Virus record (IMG/VR): IMGVR_UViG_3300036399_001297
Coordinates: 1 to 64,000 of that record
DNA from: a virus
Reading direction: 5' to 3' (one strand)
Length of the DNA: 64,000 bases
The notes under the pieces were generated by a model. The model ran no database searches. It saw nothing but the letters and a program-made list of their open reading frames with translations, and was not told the DNA's origin. The translations under genes were made by a program, and so were the position numbers. This document shows, piece by piece, positions 57,009 through 64,000 of this stretch. Each line of letters opens with the position of its first letter. The first letter of the stretch is position 1.

Positions 57009-58094
57009 TTATTGTAGCTTGGGATTATATACGCCTCTCGCAAAAGCTCCGTTAGCACTACCGTCAGATTCTTTTTTATTTTCAACTAAAAAATCTTTAA
57101 TATTTCCTAAAACCTCGTCAACACCCTTACCTTCTTCTATAACATCTATTTTGCTGCCCCCCATAGTACCTTCAAATACATTAGAACTTTGACTGAGTAA
57201 AGATTGGAATGTTATCGATACACTATATCCTTCTGGTATTAATATATTACCGTATTCCTTTAAAACTCTAGTGGTTCCTATACTTTTAATATCTAATTTA
57301 GAAATAAAAGCAACAGGCATATAAATACCCCCTTGATACACATTTTCGACTTTATATAGTTTTGGTGGCACATAACTCATAAAGGTTGTACGAGTTTTTA
57401 AATTTTGAAATGTTAATAATGTAATCAAACTATAATTTTTATAAGCTGATGCGGTATCGATTGTATTATATAATGGAAAACTTATGGTAAGTGTTTCTGC
57501 GCCAGATCCACTAAATTTTCTAACTTCTTCGGCTCCTACGCCAGTAAAAAGATTAGATACTATATTTTTACCCAACACTGCATCCTGAGCGCCTTTTATA
57601 AGACCTCCTGCGATTGGTATATATTGAAGAGGATTTATTGCTCCAGCTACACCATCACCAAGCTCTATTAAACCTTCGGTAACACCTTTCATTGTAGTAT
57701 CTGCTTCTTTATCCCATCTGTTAGAAACAGATCGTAAACTATCATTATTTTTTATTAGATGTGGAAATACATAATTAAATCCGGTTGGATTACCACTATA
57801 CATTGTTAAATAGGGGTCCATACTTTTATCAGTTGCAAATAATTCATTTTTTAATTGCATGGCTCTTTGAATATTTGTAATAGTTTGCCCCCATGTTAAT
57901 TCATATTCCTTAACCATTACACTAGGAACCTCATCAGTATCCCCACTAATTTTCCAAGGAAATGACCTCAAAACATTAATTAGAGAAGAACCCCCGTTTG
58001 GTTTAGCCTTAGAATATGTAACATTTCCTATAAACGGTATAGCTATAGTAACTTCATCTATATGAAAAAGATCAAAATTGTTTATAAATGCCAT
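57009..58094 (-). CDS. gp48: gp48-like baseplate tail-tube cap protein
   Basis: 361 aa; T4 gp48 is 364 aa. A loop-rich N-terminal part is followed by a hydrophobic helix region (INPLQYIPIAGGLIKGAQDA). The C-terminal tube-type barrel reads AETLTISFPLYNTID, TFMSYVPPKLYKVE, AFISKLDIKSIGT, GYSVSITFQSLL. Position between gp53 and the tape measure gene, and the length, match the T4 gp48 role at the tube-baseplate junction. A Shine-Dalgarno-like AAAGGA precedes it. Confidence 0.65.
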   Translation of the reverse strand: MAFINNFDLFHIDEVTIAIPFIGNVTYSKAKPNGGSSLINVLRSFPWKISGDTDEVPSVMVKEYELTWGQTITNIQRAMQLKNELFATDKSMDPYLTMYSGNPTGFNYVFPHLIKNNDSLRSVSNRWDKEADTTMKGVTEGLIELGDGVAGAINPLQYIPIAGGLIKGAQDAVLGKNIVSNLFTGVGAEEVRKFSGSGAETLTISFPLYNTIDTASAYKNYSLITLLTFQNLKTRTTFMSYVPPKLYKVENVYQGGIYMPVAFISKLDIKSIGTTRVLKEYGNILIPEGYSVSITFQSLLSQSSNVFEGTMGGSKIDVIEEGKGVDEVLGNIKDFLVENKKESDGSANGAFARGVYNPKLQ

Positions 58095-58097
58095 ATT

Positions 58098-60914
58098 TTA
58101 AGCTATCCTTTCTGTTGTAGAAGATCTCCACCAATCACTTCTAAGATCAAAAATAGGATCTCTTTTTCCGGTAGTATAACCACCGTAGTCGGAAGATTGA
58201 TTATTACTTGAATTAGATACTGAAATATTATTTACTGGTGTATTGATATAAGATCCTCCATTTGAATTATCCTTTAATTCTCTCAATCCGGCTAATAATA
58301 TATTTGTAAATTCTCCTAATTGTTTATTGATGTTTTCTTCTATTATACCACCACGTTTTAGGGCATAAACATCATCATCTTGATTTAAATATGTTCTTGT
58401 ATTATTTTGAGGATTATAATAATATTTTCCTTCAGAAATATTAGAAATGTCAGAAAAAGAATTATTAGAAGAATCAAAAAAGTCATCAGCTTTCTTTTCT
58501 TCGATTTGTGCGTTTTCATCAAATTGTGCTTCTAATTGTTTTTGTTTTAATATTCTATATTCTTTAAGGTTTGAATTTGCAATATCTAAAGCTTGTTTTA
58601 ATTCTCTTTCTTGATGACCTTTTAGATTATTTGCTGGTTCCAGCATAGCATCCGATATTCTTTCGTCTCTTGATTTTTTATCCAAAAATGGAATTGAAGG
58701 CCCAATTCTATTTGACAAAACAGATTTTAATTCTTGTTCTAATTTTTCTTTTTCCGCTTGAGCGTCATCTATATTTTTTTGAATCTCATCTAAATTTTTT
58801 TGACTAAATATATTTGGTTTTTTACTACCTTTAACTTGTTCCAATCTTTGTCTAGCTTGTTTTTGGGCATCCGATACAACCTCTTGATTTAATTGTTCAG
58901 TTACACTTAATGCGTTTTCATCTATTTTTAGATCACCTGTATTATCATCATAAGTAATACCTAACCAGTTTGCTACTGATTTTCTCATACCCCCAACTTT
59001 TGGTATAAAACTACACATCCATCTAAACATACTTTTTTTCAATTCATCGTTAAATTTATCCCAAGAAAAAGATTCAGAACCATCCCCACCAAATGTTCCA
59101 GAATTAACCATAGCCTGTAATATAGCCGGAAATGGACCAAGAAAAGGTGTTTCGGTTAAATAGTCTAATGCTTCCTTCCAATTACCTTGACCTAAAGCAT
59201 AAAAACCTTTACCCCATTTAATTAATCCTCCGACCAAAGGAATTTCTTGAATAAACTCGACCATCTTACCAAGAAAATCAATTTTCATACCTTGTTTTTC
59301 TTCCATTGTTTTTGCATCACCTGTATTAAATTCTAACATACCATTTAATACATCTAACCCTAAACTTAAAAATATTCCATAACCGGGTATCAAATTAGCC
59401 AGACCAGAAACAATATTGAATCCCATGCTAACATAATCACCACTATCATAATCTTGTTTTGCAAAATAAAAGCTAAATAAACTACCGACAAAAGGAATTG
59501 CTTTTAACAGTGTTTTTGATAAGCCACCAAAGAGTTTAGCGCCGATTTTAGGAAAAAACGAAGCTAATTTACCAGCACCTTCCCCAAAAGCCTCTCCACC
59601 AACTTTTCCAAATATACTACCAATACTTTTTTCTATAATATCTCCAATGGTTTCAAAAACCTGTCCTTGCATTTTTAAACCAAAGCCAACCCCACCAACA
59701 CCACCCAAAGTAAGCCATTTTTCCATACCGTCCCATATCTTTGAAAATTTTCCTAAAATATCATCAAAAGATTTTATTTTTATTCCTAATTTATCTTCTA
59801 ACCAAGGTTTAAACATATTATCCCATAAAGGACCAATAGCAGACATTAATAATCCACCCGCTAAAAGAATACCGCCGATTTTATATAATAAATTAGACCA
59901 AAAACCTCCTTCTTCTTGAATTTTATCGGTAAGATTAGTATCACCCACTAATTCTTCTTTTTTGTCAGATATATTAAATCCTATAAAAATATCTTTGAGA
60001 TAATTTATTGTTTTTTCAGATAAAGAAACTTCTGGAATTTCGTCACCAATCTTTTTTTGTTCTGCTCCTATTTTACCAGATACATTATCATTTTTTACTA
60101 AATCCGGTAAATAATCAGCCATTACCTTATCAAATATAGAAAAATAAGTCGATGTAAAAGATTTTATACTAAACATCGAGTCATTTATTTTTTCTAGCAA
60201 TGTTTTATTTGAGGCTGTTTCTTCTATTAAGACTGTTATATTATTAGTTAATTCTTCAGAAAAATCATTTACTGTAAAATTTTTATTATCTTCTGTTAAA
60301 GTTTTATCTTCTACAGGTTCTATTTGTTTTGTTATTTCTGATGCCTTTTTATCTTCTACAGGTTCTATTTGTTTTGTTATTTCTTCTGAAATATCCTCAA
60401 CCATAGGAATACTTCTAGCTTTTAATTTAGATGTTTTTCTTTTTTGGGATAAGGGTTCTACACTTTCCTTTAAATCTTCTGAATTTAAATTATTTTCTAT
60501 ATCTGAAATCTTTTTTTGTATTTTATCATTTAGATTTGTAAAATTTATATCAGGTAAAATTTTTTTAAAATCATAATAATATAAACTTTGTCCCAATTTA
60601 TCATAAAAATTTTCCATTTTTGAAAAAAACGGATTTATGATATCGTCCAATCTTTTGTCTATATTCCTATTTTTTTTATAATTTTCTATATCAATGATAT
60701 CTGAAGATTTTTTAATATATGAATTGTTATTACTATTTTCTGATATTTTATCTTCTATTTTTTTATAAAAAGATTTATATTGATCAAAAAGTGGATTTAT
60801 AACTTCTTTTTGAAATTGATCACGAATAAGATACAATTGGTTTTCATCAAACAGTATATTAGATATATCTGTATTGTTGTTACCAAAAATATTATTAAAA
60901 TCAAAATCAGCCAT
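58098..60914 (-). CDS. Tape measure protein
   Basis: 938 aa; T4 gp29 is 590 aa. Long helical N-terminal part with coiled coils and a 15-residue direct repeat (EITKQIEPVEDK twice). The central hydrophobic segments (LLYKIGGILLAGGLLMSAIG, LLKAIPFVGSLFSFYF, GLANLIPGYGIFLSLGLDVL) are typical of tape measures that contact the membrane. A long helical region (AEKEKLEQELKSVL) precedes a Ser/Asn-rich end. It sets tail length and is ejected ahead of the DNA. Late box 6 nt upstream. Confidence 0.83.
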   Translation of the reverse strand: MADFDFNNIFGNNNTDISNILFDENQLYLIRDQFQKEVINPLFDQYKSFYKKIEDKISENSNNNSYIKKSSDIIDIENYKKNRNIDKRLDDIINPFFSKMENFYDKLGQSLYYYDFKKILPDINFTNLNDKIQKKISDIENNLNSEDLKESVEPLSQKRKTSKLKARSIPMVEDISEEITKQIEPVEDKKASEITKQIEPVEDKTLTEDNKNFTVNDFSEELTNNITVLIEETASNKTLLEKINDSMFSIKSFTSTYFSIFDKVMADYLPDLVKNDNVSGKIGAEQKKIGDEIPEVSLSEKTINYLKDIFIGFNISDKKEELVGDTNLTDKIQEEGGFWSNLLYKIGGILLAGGLLMSAIGPLWDNMFKPWLEDKLGIKIKSFDDILGKFSKIWDGMEKWLTLGGVGGVGFGLKMQGQVFETIGDIIEKSIGSIFGKVGGEAFGEGAGKLASFFPKIGAKLFGGLSKTLLKAIPFVGSLFSFYFAKQDYDSGDYVSMGFNIVSGLANLIPGYGIFLSLGLDVLNGMLEFNTGDAKTMEEKQGMKIDFLGKMVEFIQEIPLVGGLIKWGKGFYALGQGNWKEALDYLTETPFLGPFPAILQAMVNSGTFGGDGSESFSWDKFNDELKKSMFRWMCSFIPKVGGMRKSVANWLGITYDDNTGDLKIDENALSVTEQLNQEVVSDAQKQARQRLEQVKGSKKPNIFSQKNLDEIQKNIDDAQAEKEKLEQELKSVLSNRIGPSIPFLDKKSRDERISDAMLEPANNLKGHQERELKQALDIANSNLKEYRILKQKQLEAQFDENAQIEEKKADDFFDSSNNSFSDISNISEGKYYYNPQNNTRTYLNQDDDVYALKRGGIIEENINKQLGEFTNILLAGLRELKDNSNGGSYINTPVNNISVSNSSNNQSSDYGGYTTGKRDPIFDLRSDWWRSSTTERIA
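60304..60384 (-). repeat. 45-bp-period direct repeat inside the tape measure gene
   Basis: Identical 36-bp stretches at 60304-60339 and 60349-60384, encoding EITKQIEPVEDK twice in frame. Confidence 0.9.
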
Positions 60915-60920
60915 TTTAAA

Positions 60921-60928
60921 TATTTATG
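60921..60928 (-). promoter_or_regulatory. Late-type box CATAAATA, 6 nt before ATG
   Basis: CATAAATA with 6 nt to ATG 60914 (tape measure). Confidence 0.68.
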
Positions 60929-60940
60929 GCTAGAAAGTAG

Positions 60941-61720
60941 TTAACCGATAAAAAATAAAGGATCTATTTTTATTGTATATGATTCGTTTTCTTTTTGAAA
61001 AGTTAAAAAAGCATCAACGGTTTTTTTCCATTCTGACACAACATTTAAAATTTCTTGTATTAGACTAGCTGGCATTTTTTCTACCAGTCTGATTCTTTGT
61101 TTAAAGGTTAAAGGCAACATATCAATATGTTGGTCGTTAATTTTTAATTTTTTAATAGATTTTGCTAATTCTCCTATAAAAGCATTAGATATAACTTCTT
61201 GTATATCGTCGGTATTTTTAATATCTTCTGCTTTTTTATTATCCTTTAAGATTGTTTCATCATAATCTTTTTCTTCTAAAATATAACTAGGATAAATTGT
61301 TATAAATATATTATTATGAGATAATACAGTTTCTTTTGGGTGTGTATAATTCTTTTTAAATTCTGCTATTACCGGAGAAATATCAACATCAATTTTATCA
61401 TCTTTTTGTTGTATTTTGATAATATTAGATACCTTTTCACGTAATTGTAAACATATCAATATTTTATCTAATATAGTAAATTCCGAAATATCTTCAGACG
61501 AATTATTTTTAATTATTTCATATAAAGCACTGTTAAATTTTTTACTATAAATACTGCTATCCATAGAACCTGTTAAAATATCTTTTTGTTGTAATGCTGT
61601 AATTTCGTTGAATTTTACAGTTTTATTTTTTGAAGGAATCCAAACTTCAAAAGAATAACTATCAGCGATTTGGGTTAATTCTATTAGGGCTTTATTAAAA
61701 TCTAAAATATCTTCTTCCAT
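60941..61720 (-). CDS. T4 gp26/gp51-like baseplate hub assembly protein
   Basis: 259 aa. SYSFEVWIPSKNKTVKFNEI, QQKDILTGSM, LYEIIKNN, then FTILDKILICLQLREKVSNI follow the T4_baseplate (gp26/gp51) pattern of 'f.i....k...frp....ek.ll' and a '...d...i.l.lR..s.g' helix. The C-terminal ~70 residues are helical. Its neighbour 61756-62613 is of the same type. These chaperone-like proteins are needed for hub formation in T4. TATAAATA lies 6 nt upstream. Confidence 0.68.
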   Translation of the reverse strand: MEEDILDFNKALIELTQIADSYSFEVWIPSKNKTVKFNEITALQQKDILTGSMDSSIYSKKFNSALYEIIKNNSSEDISEFTILDKILICLQLREKVSNIIKIQQKDDKIDVDISPVIAEFKKNYTHPKETVLSHNNIFITIYPSYILEEKDYDETILKDNKKAEDIKNTDDIQEVISNAFIGELAKSIKKLKINDQHIDMLPLTFKQRIRLVEKMPASLIQEILNVVSEWKKTVDAFLTFQKENESYTIKIDPLFFIG

Positions 61721-61726
61721 ATTTAT

Positions 61727-61734
61727 TATTTATA
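61727..61734 (-). promoter_or_regulatory. Exact late box TATAAATA, 6 nt before ATG
   Basis: TATAAATA with 6 nt to ATG 61720. Confidence 0.75.
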
Positions 61735-61755
61735 TCTATATTATGTTAAATCAAC

Positions 61756-62613
61756 CTATTCCATAGGAAATGGATTTTTGCTTTTACTTTCTTTTTCCTG
61801 CATATAAAAATTTAAATACATTCTTCTTTCAGCGGGAGAGGTTTTCATCAAATATTCTGGATTCATATCAGACAATAAATATATTTCTCTATGGATACTC
61901 TCTATGTCGTATAAAGATAATATTTTAATTATTTCTAAATAAGAACTATTATATATGTTTATTTTAAAATTTTTAAAATATTCTATATTGAATATGTTGA
62001 TTTTATCCAAAGTATCAAATATATTTAATAAGTTTTGTTTAATTTTAAAAACTAAAGACAATGGCAATTTATTATATAACACCTCTCTTTGATCATATGA
62101 TAAATTGGAAAAATTTATATTATTTATTTTTTTAATAAACAGATAGAAAGAATTCATAATATCTGCTGTATTTTTTTTGATATTAATTATTGTATTAAAA
62201 TCTTTTAAATAAGGAAATCCTAACACTATATTATAATTTGAATCTGTTATTTTTAATAAATTTGTATCTATATTATCATATATGTTTTTTAGGATATCAT
62301 TTAGATTTAAATTTATTTTGGCTTTTACATTATTAATCTCGGTCATCAATTCCAATTTAGGACCAGTAGAAATAGTTCTACTTTTGATAATATAAAATAT
62401 AAATTCTATTAAATCTATATTTTCAAAATCTTTTTTATTTTTAATAGAAGATAGACAAACTTCTTTTAAAAAATTAAAATACTGCGAGCTATCATTAAAC
62501 GTTAAACGAGATTTTGAAAGATATAACTGATCTTTTGTTGTTATTTCTTTAAAATTTGTTTTTATATTTGAATATGGAAATTCTAAGAAATAATCGTAAT
62601 ATACATTATCCAT
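61756..62613 (-). CDS. T4 gp26/gp51-like baseplate hub assembly protein (paralogue)
   Basis: 285 aa. LEFPYSNIKTNFKEITTKDQ, LKEVCLSSIKNKKDFENIDL, then IEFIFYIIKSRTISTGPKLE and AKINLNLNDILKNI give the full T4_baseplate pattern. The C-terminus has MNPEYLMKTSPAERRMYLNF, which resembles the gp51-type '...sP.er..yi' end. A strong AGGAGG ribosome site lies 14 nt upstream. Two such genes in tandem probably correspond to gp26 and gp51. Confidence 0.72.
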   Translation of the reverse strand: MDNVYYDYFLEFPYSNIKTNFKEITTKDQLYLSKSRLTFNDSSQYFNFLKEVCLSSIKNKKDFENIDLIEFIFYIIKSRTISTGPKLELMTEINNVKAKINLNLNDILKNIYDNIDTNLLKITDSNYNIVLGFPYLKDFNTIINIKKNTADIMNSFYLFIKKINNINFSNLSYDQREVLYNKLPLSLVFKIKQNLLNIFDTLDKINIFNIEYFKNFKINIYNSSYLEIIKILSLYDIESIHREIYLLSDMNPEYLMKTSPAERRMYLNFYMQEKESKSKNPFPME

Positions 62614-62621
62614 CTTTTATG

Positions 62622-63368
62622 TTATCCTCCTAACCCCTGAAGAAAGCTTAATAACCCGTTACTGTTAGATTTTTTATCTACATGATTAGCAGTATCACCT
62701 TCGGATACTGAGTATTTATCATAAACAAAGTTTACCTTTTGTACTTTTAATGCATCTGGTTGGTGACTGTATGTTTCTTGTCCTATATTTATAGGAACAA
62801 CATTTTTATAAGAAAATATTTTTCTAGGGACCATTGATGTAAATGAACCAGTTTTAGCATAGAAAAACACATCAACTTGCCCACATTTTACGTTTTTACG
62901 AGAATCGCTTCCTCTCGCAACTAAACCATAATAAGAAGCTAATATCAACCAAGGTCTTATAAAGAAATCTACAAATGATGCATTGGTTTCTAAAAAATCT
63001 ATGGTTAAATTATCATAAGAGGCTCTAGTATCACTTGTAGCTGGAGCCATAAATCCACCGTAGGAAAGACCCCTGTTTTGAGCCGCAAGCGATTCTCTTG
63101 GTGTGTTTACTTGTTTAGCAAATGCACACCCCATCATACTATCCAAAGAATACTGAAACGTTTCGCTAATTAATCTGTTACGAGTCTTATTGGAATATTT
63201 CCAATCCTGCCCATATTCCATTCTGTTTAAAGCATTTTGAAAATTCTGAGATAACAAAGGAAGACTATCGAAATGAAATAAAACAAGCCACTGTGACGGT
63301 AAAACAGGATTTCCCGCCCATGTTCCTAAAACTTCACTCAAATAATATTCATACGAGCTAGATGCCAT
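62622..63368 (-). CDS. Tail-tube-fold protein, second copy
   Basis: 248 aa. The N-terminal LSEVLGTWAGNPVLPSQWLV is unusual. The body has LTIDFLETNASFVDFFIRPW, QVDVFFYAKTG and NVVPINIGQETYSHQPDALK then VQKVNFVYDKYSV, a tail-tube/initiator barrel with inserted loops. Together with 63398-63973 it may form alternate rings or be the gp54-like initiator. TATAAATA lies exactly 5 nt upstream of ATG. Confidence 0.68.
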   Translation of the reverse strand: MASSSYEYYLSEVLGTWAGNPVLPSQWLVLFHFDSLPLLSQNFQNALNRMEYGQDWKYSNKTRNRLISETFQYSLDSMMGCAFAKQVNTPRESLAAQNRGLSYGGFMAPATSDTRASYDNLTIDFLETNASFVDFFIRPWLILASYYGLVARGSDSRKNVKCGQVDVFFYAKTGSFTSMVPRKIFSYKNVVPINIGQETYSHQPDALKVQKVNFVYDKYSVSEGDTANHVDKKSNSNGLLSFLQGLGG

Positions 63369-63373
63369 ATAAA

Positions 63374-63381
63374 TATTTATA
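63374..63381 (-). promoter_or_regulatory. Exact late box TATAAATA, 5 nt before ATG
   Basis: TATAAATA with 5 nt to ATG 63368; by T4 geometry +1 is the A of AUG. Confidence 0.78.
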
Positions 63382-63397
63382 CGAAACAGCTAATTTA

Positions 63398-63973
63398 TTA
63401 TCTGGATATTCTCCAATATTGATACGCTAAATTAACTTGTTGTGTAACAATTTCTCCGGATTGTGTTATATCTAAATTTATGGCTCCTAATGATCGGCAA
63501 TATGCTCCATAAAGAGTATAAGTTCTTCCTTGAAGTACTCCGCCGTTTTTGTCCACAAGACTCATTACAATTTGATTATCGGCTGATTTATTTGGAATAT
63601 TATAAGCACCGGAAGAGGTTTGATCGTTGAATACTAAATGAGTCCAATCTTCAAATTTTCTTCTGATGGAATAATTTTGAGGCATTCTAAACGTAACTTG
63701 CCAATTGTCAGATCCAGTATATTTGGCCGTACCGGGAACATTGAATTGTAATCCCATAAAAGGAGTCGGAATATTTGTGATTTCACGACCGGGTAATGTG
63801 GTTGTGGTTACATACAACAATTCATCTTGAGAAAATTTAGTTCCCCCTAAATTTACAATACGAAATAGATTCGTACGCGCAAAATCATTAGTGGAAATAG
63901 TGTCATAAAAATTCTCAATACCTAATGTAGTAAAGAGTCCTGTTGCTATGTTATTTAAAGTTTCGTTTGCCAT
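63398..63973 (-). CDS. gp19: gp19-like tail tube protein
   Basis: 191 aa; T4 gp19 is 163 aa. ARTNLFRIVNLGGTKFSQDE, LLYVTTTTLPGREITNIPTP, NVPGTAKYTGSDNWQVTFRM, then YSIRRKFEDWTHLVF and the C-terminal LGAINLDITQSGEIVTQQVN follow the contractile-tail tube pattern closely ('tt.lPgr.i......y.g.......r......s.r..fe.W'). It forms the inner tube rings. Late box 5 nt upstream, last gene in the window. Confidence 0.82.
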   Translation of the reverse strand: MANETLNNIATGLFTTLGIENFYDTISTNDFARTNLFRIVNLGGTKFSQDELLYVTTTTLPGREITNIPTPFMGLQFNVPGTAKYTGSDNWQVTFRMPQNYSIRRKFEDWTHLVFNDQTSSGAYNIPNKSADNQIVMSLVDKNGGVLQGRTYTLYGAYCRSLGAINLDITQSGEIVTQQVNLAYQYWRISR

Positions 63974-63978
63974 ATAAA

Positions 63979-63986
63979 TATTTATC
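63979..63986 (-). promoter_or_regulatory. Late-type box GATAAATA, 5 nt before ATG
   Basis: GATAAATA with 5 nt to ATG 63973. Confidence 0.72.
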
Positions 63987-64000
63987 TTTTTATCCGATTA

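Overview
The window is a compact, strongly AT-rich (roughly 30% GC by eye) piece of a T4-superfamily myovirus genome. The evidence is a nearly complete T4-type replication and recombination set: gp43 polymerase, gp45 clamp, gp62-like clamp-loader subunit, gp41 helicase, gp61 primase, gp32 SSB, UvsX, UvsY, UvsW, gp46 and gp47. It is joined by the T4 late sigma factor gp55 and by T4-type tail and packaging genes: gp17 terminase, gp5, gp27-like, gp53, gp48-like, gp26/51-like, a tape measure and gp19-like tube proteins. No tRNA, CRISPR, IS element or rRNA was seen. The host cannot be named. Vegetative promoters of TTGACA-N16/17-TATAAT type and a few clear Shine-Dalgarno sites inside operons (AGGAGG before 62613, AAGGAG before 43272) argue against a Bacteroidota host, despite the GCTxx...DDGSC repeats in one adhesin-like protein.

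Layout. 1-1690: late structural genes (Thr-Pro repeat protein, Ig-like protein, gp15-like). 1746-5863: leftward early genes (XPD/DinG-type helicase, small unknowns, WYL_2-like protein, GroES/gp31-like co-chaperonin, gp62-like, glycosyltransferase). 5912-13145: mixed block with primase, kinase, nuclease, lysis cassette (10373-11411) and several small late proteins sharing an N-terminal leader. 13160-13410: non-coding divergent region with paired C-rich tracts. 13449-16904: uvsY-uvsW-55-47 operon. 16906-31066: accessory island of internal proteins, two Thr-Pro repeat proteins, glycosyltransferases and a methyltransferase, with gp46 (27924-29723) inside it. 31097-44252: replication genes (43, uvsX, 41, DHH nuclease, possible 33 and 59, 32, 45). 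44310-63973: leftward late tail and packaging genes (5, hub genes, terminase, 53, 48, tape measure, 26/51-like, tube proteins), with one rightward dNMP kinase gene inside.

The most unusual content is a set of fractured genes. UvsX is encoded as two ORFs bearing the halves of a canonical split intein, with a Vsr-like (EDxHD) homing endonuclease ORF between them. The terminase large subunit is also two ORFs. Its split intein is of the atypical, very short N-fragment kind (45 + 114 residues, block B on the C half), with a GIY-YIG endonuclease ORF between the halves. The terminase N half additionally carries a contiguous Ala1 intein with a LAGLIDADG endonuclease and a WCT triplet (class 3) exactly in the Walker A motif. 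Three intein architectures and three homing-endonuclease families therefore sit in two essential genes.

A second theme is promoter geometry. Vegetative -10 boxes lie 6-9 nt before the start codon, and a T4-late-like octamer (consensus nATAA[A/G/T]TA) lies 5-8 nt before many late starts. Transcripts would then begin at or within a few nt of AUG, so operon-leading genes look leaderless. Both homing endonucleases carry their own late octamer. A third theme is a short shared leader, M-x(3-5)-[DN]-x-[IL][FL]...[LIV]-x-E, on about seven otherwise unrelated small proteins, most with late motifs. It resembles the T4 capsid-targeting sequence cut by the prohead protease.
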